From assembly GCF_036785885.1 (NCBI RefSeq), contig NC_092312.1:25252001-25316000 (forward strand): a DNA stretch of 64,000 nucleotides, given 5' to 3'. Positions within the stretch are counted from its first letter, which is position 1; every line of letters starts with the position of its first letter. The notes beneath the pieces were generated by a model. It saw only the letters and a program-made list of their open reading frames with translations. It ran no database searches and was not told the origin of the DNA. The position numbers and the translations under genes were made by a program. Of this stretch, positions 55,011-64,000 are shown piece after piece. Origin of the DNA: Coffea arabica. Taxonomy: Eukaryota > Streptophyta > Magnoliopsida > Gentianales > Rubiaceae.

Positions 55011-56156
55011 CATGTGATTCGTATGGAGTGAATTTCACTTCATTGCTGCCACTTATATCGGGTGATGCCCACAAATGTGCCAATCAAGATCCGAATATTG
55101 GTCTTACCTCGCTGGTTCATGCTTCTAGGGAAGTGCAACCCGATTGGTTCAATGTTCCACGTCCAGATAGGCAAGTTGTGCCACATCAGCAACAACCAGG
55201 TGACAATATGACAATCCATGGCCGAAAGCTGATTAGAGAGCTTTGGATTGTTACCTGGAATTTTCACGAGCCTTACACAAGCTCTTTCCTATCTTGGCGC
55301 ATGTCTTTGTTTGAGAGCCTCATGAAGTTGACCAAACGGCATTTAACTTGGCTCGTGACCTTTCATTTGTTCCCAACGTGGCTGATCTCCAAGCGCACTG
55401 TCGATTTAAGGTGTCATACTACTAACTCTTGTTAGTATCATTCATCTCCATCCAGATTTGAGGACAAATCATTCTCAAGAGAAGGGGACTGATGTGTGCA
55501 CGGATGGCGAGATGGATGACGGCCTTGACTCAAAGCTTTCATGGAAACCTTGAAGGCTTGAAGGATGTAATCAAGTTGCCTACACTTTGATTCAAGTCAA
55601 TGAAGCTTAATGGAGTTGGCCGAATCGTTAGTCTTTTAGTCGTTTGTTATTAGTTGTTTGTTAGTTGGGCTTATCGAGTTATTAGTTGAATTGCTAGTTT
55701 AATTAGTAGTTTCATTTGGTTGTGCAAAGTCGGCCCACTCTTGCCAAATTGTGGCCCGAATTTCCTTTTCTAGATTATGTAGATGGGCCGCCAATCCTTG
55801 ACCAAGATGGGTTAGGTCCCTAGGGTTTTAGGCTATAAAAAGGCACCTTATGTACAAGCAAAAGGGATGGCCGTTTTATGATAATAAACATTGTTTGTTT
55901 ATCTTACATTTAAGAGTACAATTCCTTTACTTGCTTTTGGCAGGGGTTCTTGAGCAATCTCGTGTGGTTCTTGATTGTTCATCCGACCTATCCACTTAAG
56001 TATTCACCTCAATTGGAGTCGTCGTTCTACCACCTTCAATCAAATCGTGTCGTCCGTTTGATTCTACATTCTGCAATCCAAACGTTGGACAACCTCGCTA
56101 AATCCTTGGGCAAACGTGCTACGTGCCTCGAAACGTGTTGATCGAGGACCGTATCA
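55011..56156 (+). mobile_element. Gypsy element D: 3' end of pol and one LTR
   Basis: Plus-strand remnant. About 480 bp of internal sequence ends in a pol C-terminal segment (DLSFVPNVADLQAHCRFKV in a different frame from the long ORF, then LHPDLRTNHSQEKGTD), a polypurine tract AAGAGAAGGGGAC (55477-55489) and an LTR starting TGATGTGTGCACGG at 55490. The LTR probably ends ...CCGTATCA at 56156 (TGAT...ATCA ends). No second LTR or target duplication was found, so the element was truncated at its 5' side. Confidence 0.65.
55490..56156 (+). repeat. LTR of element D
   Basis: 667 bp. A stretch at 55840-55905 (CTATAAAAAGG, AATAAACATTG) looks like a TATA box region and a poly-A signal region. The right border is uncertain because only one copy is present. 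Confidence 0.55.
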
Positions 56157-56172
56157 GGATATGTTCAAATGA

Positions 56173-56385
56173 AATTTCGATAAGATTCCTATCATTAAGA
56201 CGTGGGGGACATTGTCTGATGACGAGTACAACAAGTACATCCCGGAACTCAAACAAAAGGGTTTAGTAACACCACAATATGAGGATTGGCTTAAGGGTTT
56301 TGACATGCAAGAATCGCAAGACGAACCATCTGAGGAGGTCAAGAGATTGATGGCCATTATTGAAGCCAAAGACAGAGAAATGTAG
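56173..56385 (+). pseudogene. Unidentified 70-codon reading after LTR D
   Basis: Open plus-strand reading with ordinary protein composition (KTWGTLSDDEYNKYIPELK, LVTPQYEDWLKGFDMQES, VKRLMAIIEAKDREM) ending in TAG at 56383. A stop at 56170-56172 separates it from an upstream MFK. I do not recognise it. It may be the start of a retroelement coding region downstream of the LTR or captured host sequence. Confidence 0.4.
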
Positions 56386-57434
56386 ACACCAAAATTTCAA
56401 TTCGATTTAGTTAAATTTTATTTTTTTTTTGAATTGTTTATTCTTTTTTTATTTTACTTTATTTTAGTTGATTAAGTTGGTAGTAGCAAATTAGGTTCAT
56501 CTTTCTTTTTTTTTAAAAAAAATTATTATTATTATTATCAAATTTCTTAAAAAAAAAAGAAGAAGAAAATTCCTAATAAAAATTTATTTTTATCTTTTTT
56601 AAACTCAGTTTTTTCTAAATAATATGACATTTTGTAAGGTTATTAGAAATTAGCATTTTATTTATCATAAATTGATTTTGAAAAGAAAAATACAAAATAC
56701 AAAATAATAGTGGCACACATGCAACAGGGCCAAATGGAGACCATGCAAACTAGCTAGGTGAGGGGGAGACAATGGACAAGTGTTTCATTATTTCTTTGAC
56801 ACCACATAATCTCAAGGATAGGTGGCTAGGACACTTGGAAGGTTAGGAAAAATTTGAAGAAAAAAAAACAGAAGAAAATGGAAAAGGAGAGAGCTAGCGG
56901 TGATGAAAAAGGGGAAACAAAAAAAGCAAAGGAAAAGAGAAGAAGAAGTTACGGGCAAGGGCAAGAAAAACTAAGAAAGGGAGAGCAAGAGAAAAGGCTG
57001 GGAGGAGGAAAAGAAAGGGAAAAAACTGAGGAAGGCAGAGGAAGAAACAAGAAAGAGGTTTCGGACGAAAAAAAAAAAAAGAAGAAAAAGGACTGAAGAA
57101 CAGAGCAAGAAAAAGCCGTGAGAAGAGTACGAGGGAGAGAGTGGAGAGTATATCTCTGATTTTATCTCATTCCAGCAATAACCGAGAGAGTAGAAGAGAA
57201 AACAAGAGAGGGAGAGGAATAGAGAATCTAGGAGAGTTAGGGAGAAAGAGAGAGGCTGTGAAAAGCAAGGAAGAAAGAAAGAGAGGGAGAAGAGAAAAGA
57301 GGGGGAGGAAGAGGAAATCTGGGGGATAATCAGGGGGGAAAACTGAAAAAAACGAGAGGAAAAAAAAGAAAGACAAACAGGAAAAATCAAAGGAAAAGAA
57401 AAGTTTGGCTGCTGGAAAATTTGGTTCCAGGTTG
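56386..57434. other. AT-rich spacer and strand-biased purine tract
   Basis: 56386-56700 is T/A-rich. From about 56856 to 57110 and again from 57180 to 57415 the plus strand is almost purely A and G, with words such as GAAAAGAGA and GGGAGAGG. ORFs here are Lys/Glu/Arg or Ser/Phe low-complexity and were not called. The tract ends 20 bp before the LTR of element C. Confidence 0.7.
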
Positions 57435-58129
57435 TGTGACGCCCCGACTTCTCCCTAAGGCGAACCAAAGGGTATCCGCGAGACGTCTGCCCAACTCTAA
57501 CCAGGATTCGGTACAATTTCTGTTCAAATTTAATACAATAATAGCTATCACGACAAGACAAAGTAAGAAAGTGCAGATGCTTCCATAAGTAATACCCGAT
57601 CTTACACCACAAGTTCAAAATACATCAATTCTCCAAAATATACAACTGCCAAAAGGTGTCTAGTCGATTACATCTGAAACCCTAACACAAAAGTACATTC
57701 CAAGGGTTTTTTCGAGTTCCACTCCAAGTCCGTTCCTGTTAAGGAAAACAAATCTACGGGGCGAGCGATTGCTCGTGAGGCCAAGAACACACATGCAAGC
57801 ACGTTGTCCAAGTAGCAATCCCATTCAACAAGTAAAACAATAATATTCGAGTAATTAACAATTCAAGTGAAATTTAAACAGAAACAATTCAAGAATATGG
57901 TAGTTCTTAGGAGCTAATTTCCACTTGTTTTGCCAACCTCGATTGAATACCTTCCCATAATGACACTTCGTCACCTGGATCGGTATTTTTAAATTCGTAG
58001 AACTCCACTTTACTTCACAATTCCTTCCACCTTACAATCCCCCACCGGACCCGAACTGCGATAAAGGCGCTACTGCACGAGTAGGCCAAATAAGATCTCT
58101 CCAATAGATCAAATTTATCATTACATTCC

Positions 58130-59599
58130 TGACAGGTGCCGAACCTGTGCAATAATAATTATCTACTCAAGGAAAATACAAATTTTGTATATAGTGGTGA
58201 GTAGGGTCGAATCCACAGGGACTGGGGATAATTTGTTTCTTCCAGAGTCCAAGGTATGGGGGGTTTTGGATTAAATACTAACTAAATAAATTAACTGTAG
58301 AAAATAATTGATTAAGAGAAATAATTAAGGGAAAACTCTAGCCAAGGGTACACTTCAGAAATGGTTCATGCACTGATCATCGATTCACAGATAATTCCAC
58401 ATTTATTAATAGACCAGTTATAGTTGTCATGCACGCGATAAACAACCAACCTTTCCTTAATTTCTCGATAGTTAAGGTACGATCGTTAACTATTTCTCTA
58501 ACCCAAAAACAACCCTAAGTACGACCGTAGGATTTAATTTCTAGATTGCATTAATAATTAGAAAGGTCCAATCCTAACTAACAAATACGCCACGAGGGTT
58601 TGTTTAAGTTAGATCGTATGCTCCCCTGACATAAACCCAATTACGCCAGTTGCTACTGAGATAGGGATAACGAACAATTACGGATTCAATTACCCCTATT
58701 TAGCAAAATAGCCTATATGAATAATTAATTATTGCGCACTAATCAATCATCCACATGAGCTATAACGGTTAAAAGCAGGAAACATATGAATACCAATAAA
58801 TGAAGGAAGCAATTAAAATAAATTAGATCTCTCAGTAATTGTTGAACCAAATCTTCAATTGTCCCCTTGACTAGAATTGAGAAGCTAGTTCTCCATTAAT
58901 GGAGAATTAATGGAGAACCAGCTGTGCAAAATTGTTCCTGGCTTTTTCTCTAAAGCTAATGAAAACCCCCCGCGAATGGGAGGGCCAAGCGGCCGTCTTT
59001 TCTTCTAGGAGTCACGGTTCTCCCCTCCTTAAAGAAAGGAAAACCTAAGTGCCCCTCTAACTCCTCATCTGCCGCCCTCTTATTTCCAAAGCTAAGGAAT
59101 TTTTTTTTGAAAACTATTGCCAGTCAAAACAAAAAACCAAGTCCCCTAATAATAGTCAACAATAGTGGCTCTTAAGGGTCTCTCACAAAACATACGAGAG
59201 ATTCCCTTTTATTCCCTTCAATTTCGGTCAAAGCAAGATTGGAAGACAATTGCAATGGTCCCCACTTTCCAAGGTCAACAACCGTGGCTTTTTCCTTCTC
59301 CTGATGGTTTTCTCCACAAGCACCAAAATCCCCCAAAAAACCCAGCCGACCTCCTGAGAGTCTACTTCCCCCTTTTTACGTTGGTAGCCACAAAATTAAA
59401 GGAATTGGTTCTCTTCAGTTTCTTAAGTGGCCCACATGCGACGAATCTTCTGAATTTTGATTTTAAGCACTTTTCATCATGAGTTCCTACAATTAGCATC
59501 AAAACAAAATATCAGTAGAATCCACCCAATTAATGAAAATATTTAGTCAGATAAACGTGCATTAATGCCCAAAATACTGCACTAAAATGCACCCTATCA
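58130..59599 (-). mobile_element. Solo LTR inside LTR C
   Basis: 1470 bp with ends TGACAGGTGCCG and CACCCTATCA (minus strand TGATAGGGTG...CACCTGTCA), flanked by ATTCC at 58125-58129 and 59600-59604. No internal coding region, primer site or polypurine tract, so it is a solo LTR left by LTR-LTR recombination. The phrase GTCGAATCCACAGGGACTGG near 58206 is common in plant gypsy LTRs (from memory, family not assigned). A small hairpin (ACAGGT...ACCTGT) sits at the left end. Confidence 0.85.
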
Positions 59600-59739
59600 A
59601 TTCCCATGGCTCACCAAGGTTTCCGATCAAGATCATGCTGGCTCGAGTCCCAAGGTCGGCCTATGAGTTTGAGCGTCCCCCATTTAACATTTATGAGTCA
59701 AGTAGATTCACTTCAGCGACATATGCAGCCATAGCATAT

Positions 59740-59869
59740 CATTTCATTTCATTCAATCCATTCAATACATTTCAATTCATTCATTTCATTTCAATCAATT
59801 CAATCATTATTCATTCATTTCATTTCAATCAATTCAATCGTTTTCAATCAGTTCAATCATTATTCATTC
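59740..59869. repeat. ATTCA/ATTTC minisatellite in LTR C
   Basis: About 130 bp made of CATTTCATTTC and TCAATTCAATC words with higher-order copies, for example the TTCAATCAATTCAATC unit at about 59786 and 59824. Confidence 0.8.
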
Positions 59870-62836
59870 GAATGAGAACGAGTGCGATAAAGTACACACT
59901 CGACTCAATATTTTTAAAATCTCCAATCATTTATAACAATTAAGCACGTAACAAATTCACATACACTTGATACTCACCAAGTAATTTAATAAAGTAAAGC
60001 ACAAGCGGTTGTTTAGGCATCTCCTGTGAAATCCTCTTGAAGATCTCTTTGAGTGCCTGAACAAACGATAATTAACCGTCACTGACTATCACTTATAAAT
60101 CCTTTCTTAATAAGAGAGGGATTGTACACTTGTACAATCTAAGAAAATACCATAAAATGGAGCATTACTCGCTCAAAATTCAAGGTTCAATAGTGATTTT
60201 TAATAACACAAGGAAAAACTGATTTTTTTCATGAAGACAAGTCCAAAATGGTCAATTAGTAGTGAAAGATAGGGGAAAGTCACCAAAACTCAATTTCCAT
60301 CAAGTTTGAAAATTTCAGATTTGAGGTACGATTTTTGAAAAATCATATCTCACTCTTCATTGGCCCAAAATTGGAAAACTTAGTTCCGTTGGAAACTACT
60401 TCCAAAGTACTAAAAGTTTATAGAAGGCACTTTTCCATGATTCAAAATGGAAGACACTCAAATTTTGGCTTCAAGTTGCTAATTTGAACTTCCCAGACAG
60501 ATTCGGGGTTGATTTTTGGCAAACTTTGAAAATTTGGCAAAATTCACAGAATGTGAACTAGTCTCTGAAATTTGAAACTCAATTAGAGTTATAATCAAAG
60601 TTTAAAACACAATAAACGGAACACAAATTGGAGTTTTGAGCGCCAAGATATAGCAGCTCAAAGTTGTTGAAAATTTCTCACTAAACAAGAATTTCCAGGT
60701 TTGAAATGCAAACTTTAGGACTTCAGTTGAGCATCGAAATAGACTTGGAATGGCACCAAATTTGGTATGAATACACTACCATATAAGGGCTATTTCTCTG
60801 CCAAATTTCATACAAAAATTCTTACGGAAAGACAATTAACAAGACCACTAAAGTTTCAAGAATTTTCAAGACAAATCTGCCTTATGCCTCCGTTTTCCTT
60901 TTTCTAACATTTGGCCCATGAAATCGACTCAAATCTGATTCATTTATGGAACAAAGGTCTAAGAAACATCCAACATATATTGGGTAGGTGATTAACACAA
61001 AAAGTTTCGAGATAACAAGTTTCAATTCAAGCTAAGGCATCGGTGAGCCAAAACTAGGGTTTTCAATCACTGACGCAGTTCTGAAATTCGACCACAACTC
61101 ACTCAATTTCACTTAGAATTGAGCATGGTTGGTGGCGTTAGAAATTACATTCATAGAGATACAATTTCTTAGAAGAAAATGTTTTAAGATTCGGTCCATA
61201 GCTAGCTCAAATTCAATTAACAAGTTCCAGCACCTCACTGTCTCTCTAGCACACGAGTGAAACAGGACAGGTAAATTTGAAAAGCTGGTACCACTCACTC
61301 AATTTGAATCAGGGGATTCATTCTATACCTTTAGAAAACTGGAAGTTTCTAGTTTCAAATGCCAAAAATGGCACTTGATTTCGACGTCGGAGCAAAGAGT
61401 TATGATCGTTCAAAGTTCGCTGCCAGAGTATCTCTGTACACGTTTTCCAGTTTTGAAGAATTTTTGAAAATACAACTTTTACCCAACCAAATCAAGTGAT
61501 TTTTGGTGAAAACTTTCCACACAACCTATACAACATATGCACATCAAAATCAAGACAATTTAACCACAAAAAAATCGAACCAAGGCCTCTGCACAAACAG
61601 GGCAGAATCCGGCTCTTCTTCCCTTTGGTTTCCTTTGAGTTTCTTTCCACTTTTTCAACATATCTCTACTAGATTAACACTTAATCAACACAAATAACAT
61701 TCAAAATCATCAAATCAGTCCAACAAGTCCATTTCAGGATTTCATAGAGCCCACTCACATGATTTTCAACAATCTAAAACTACCCACATGAAGTTACAAG
61801 TTTCTAAGTGTAATCTAACTTACAAAAGCTAAGATTCAAGGGTTGGATGATTAACTACCTCTTTAGATGATGAACTCAGAAATTTTCAGTCCTTTGAACT
61901 CCAAGAAAACTATGAGAATGACGCTCTCTTCCTAGTCCAAGATGATCTCCAAGTGGTTTTGAGTTTGTGGTAGAAATTTGAAGTGATTTGGTGCAAGAAA
62001 GTGAGATGAAATGATGAAACTTTTGCTCCTTCTTCTCCTTGGTGTTCTTCGGCCACAATGAGAGAAAACAGAGAAAGTGTTGCAGCTACAAAAGCTTCTT
62101 GAGTGAGCTTGGTAGATGTAGGCTTTAAGTGGACAAAAGTCAACTCTCCAATAGTGGGCGTACGAGCGCGTTTCGTACCCGTTTCCTCTTGGGTTTGTTT
62201 CACTTGTGCACTAAACCTCTAATGCACTTCCTTAAACATTATCATTATTTACTCTTAGTAGTCTAGATTAAGTTTCTTAAATCTCCACTTGGCCGCTCCG
62301 GTTCGATTTATGCGAATTTCTGATTCGCACGCAATAAAATGAAACTTAAAAGAAATTTTTGTAACGATAATAGAAGTAACCAATATTAGGGTAATTAATC
62401 ATGAAAAAAAATAATTATCTTAGAAATAAAACCATGAGTACTCACACATCGATTCTCAAGTCTCCAATTTGCCGCGCGGTGTGATTTTCAAAAACCTTCG
62501 ACGCGGACACGGGGTAACTTAATTAGAACTCATTCACCTCTACTCTCTCTATTAACTTTTCTCAATCGACTATTGATCATTCTTAACTCTCCAACGTAAT
62601 TGTATTCGCGGTTAAAATATCGCCTCGAAACACGTATACTCGTTATTCTTCACTTAAACGAACTTTCGAAAAATTAAATTAGCTAACGGGACATTTTAAA
62701 AATATAAAAGAGACATTGTTCCATACGAATGGATTTAAAATGGTTGAAATAAATTATTCAGAGAAAACGGGTGAATAAATATTTCAATAAACCAACAATA
62801 TTCGATAAAAATAAGAAAATTTTTCGGGCCCTCACA

Positions 62837-62849
62837 TCCTCCCCTCCTT
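62837..62849 (-). other. Polypurine tract of element C
   Basis: Minus-strand AAGGAGGGGAGGA directly against the LTR at 62836, closely like the array A tract. Confidence 0.85.
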
Positions 62850-62879
62850 AAAAGAATTTCGTTCTCGAAATTCACATTT

Positions 62880-64000
62880 AGGATAATATCATTCCCTTAA
62901 TAGTTATGCTATTCAAATCAATCACTAACTTACACTCTCTGATCCGTATTTCACAATTTCTATTCACCCAATTAGCAATCGAACTTTGATTCCCCAGTAA
63001 GCGTCATAACCTCCAAATCATATGGTAACTTACTTGGTTTCAAATCTATTCCACCCATGAAATTAGAGTTTACAAAAGAATGTGTTGCACCCTAATCAAT
63101 TAAGACCTTAACTAAGCGATGGAAATTAGGGACCGTACCTTCAACTACCTCTGTCGCATCGAGTATCCGTTAATGGTCCAGTGCGTAAACCCTAGCAGGT
63201 AACTTAGATCGACTTCCCCCAGCACTGGTCTGTTTAGAGGTTGACTTTTCTGACCTTTAAGTGTTACCTCCTACCTTCTGCTTATTTGGACAAGTCGCGA
63301 GCTGGTACTTGACACTACCACAGAACAAACACCTCCCAGACTTTCTCCAACAGTCATTCTCCGAGTAATTTGATTTACTACAGTAACTGCAGTTAACTTG
63401 AGGTGTCACTGCCGAACCACTAGAAGGTGTTCCTCTCAGTTGATTCCATCCATTGGGACCTTCTCTATTTTGAGTCCCCCTTTTTGTACTAGGTATCTCC
63501 ACTCCTCCCATTCCTTTTTCCCTTTTAGAAGGTGGGGTACTCTTACTAGCCTTTCCAGAAATAGGACTAGAAAAGTTCCTTTTCTTATTGTGGAAGTCCC
63601 TAACTTGCATTCTTGCACTCTCGACTCTCTGCGCTTTCTCTAGTGCCTCAGAAAATGTAGAGATTTGGGTTGCGGCCAAACCCTCCTGGATTTCTACATT
63701 AAGCCCTTGTACAAACCGTACTATCTTTTTCCGTTTATTGATCACCAATTCAGGAGCGTACTTAGAAAACTTAGTAAACTTCCCTTCATACTCCGCTACA
63801 CTAAGAGTTCCATGTTTCAACTTGATGAACTCATCCTCCATCTTTTCTTGGATTAAAGGCGGAAGAGACTTTTCATTAAACTCCCTCGTAAAATTCTCCC
63901 AAGTCCAAGGAGTTTGGCCTCTCTCCCACTTTCCCCTTATCATGTCCCACCAAGCATGTGTCACTCCCTCAAATTGAAAAGTAGCAAACTTTACTCGCCT
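62880..64000 (-). pseudogene. Element C gag and protease, pol deleted
   Basis: Minus-strand reading enters from the right edge: WWDMIRGKWERGQTPWTWENF (gag), FVQGLNVEIQEG, zinc knuckles CSYCSKSNYSENDC (with Tyr in place of the His) and CLFCGSVKYQLATC (same change), then a stop at 63257. A protease with HSFVN and LPYDLEVMTLTG follows, where the LID-x-GATHSF signature has a stop instead of the usual residue (near 63094). It continues to IKGMIL and then joins, near 62880-62890, the bases just before the polypurine tract. RT, RNase H and integrase are gone. Confidence 0.85.

Larger units (their letters stand above)
57435..62836 (-). repeat. Element C 3' LTR, interrupted
   Basis: Left end TGTGACGCCCCGAC resembles the LTR A end; right end GGGCCCTCACA is followed by a polypurine tract. 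Span 5402 bp, or about 3927 bp without the solo LTR and its duplicated ATTCC. A ggttg precedes the left border, but its partner lies outside the window. It contains an ATTCA-rich minisatellite. Confidence 0.8.

Noticed and set aside
56854..57096. Lys/Glu/Arg-rich ORF, and the Ser/Phe-rich ORF on the other strand (57618-56971)
   Set aside because: Translations of the purine tract. Composition reflects the base bias and not a protein.
58130..59599. Helitron, because of the terminal ACAGGT...ACCTGT hairpin
   Set aside because: The TGA...TCA ends with a perfect 5-bp duplication fit an LTR. Helitrons make no target duplication.

Overview
This window looks like nuclear DNA of a flowering plant, probably a eudicot. 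The evidence is a plant-type bifunctional UMP synthase gene with seven spliced exons, plant Ty3/gypsy elements of the Tekay/Del chromovirus type primed by initiator Met-tRNA, two BED-finger hAT transposons, and AT-rich intergenic DNA. An asterid is possible from the UMP synthase sequence, but that is a guess.

Layout. 1-26521 is a nest of minus-strand gypsy elements. An old element (B) occupies 1-596 and 19454-26521. Its reverse transcriptase is split at the FIDDILVYS motif by a three-LTR, two-internal-domain array (A, 597-19453) with an exact 8168-bp period and a 5-bp target duplication (GAGTA) only at its outer ends. B also carries a 579-bp insertion flanked by 10-bp direct repeats. 27785-35712 holds gene fragments, all on the minus strand: degenerate proteasome RPN2 (PSMD1), degenerate RPN6 (PSMD11), and the cleanly spliced 5' half of a glycerophosphocholine acyltransferase gene, which splits the RPN6 fragment.

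37269-43316 (minus) is the only host gene that looks complete: UMP synthase (OPRT plus OMP decarboxylase), 482 residues. 43317-47571 is AT-rich and contains a 2-kb fold-back repeat with a hAT-like MITE in its loop. 47572-56156 is a second nest: hAT-2 is interrupted near its left end by hAT-1 (47835-52298, perfect 8-bp target duplication), and its transposase is cut off by the 3' end and LTR of a further gypsy element (D). A purine-rich tract follows. From 57435 to the window edge lies the 3' LTR and deleted internal region of gypsy element C. That LTR carries a 1470-bp solo LTR with a 5-bp target duplication.

Function. Only UMPS can be expected to make a working enzyme, for the last two steps of de novo UMP synthesis. 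All retrotransposon pol genes carry stops, frameshifts or deletions. The exception to this decay is a 178-codon ORF between the primer binding site and gag of element A, open in both copies. All coordinates and translations were read by eye. Family names rest on recognised motifs, not on database searches.
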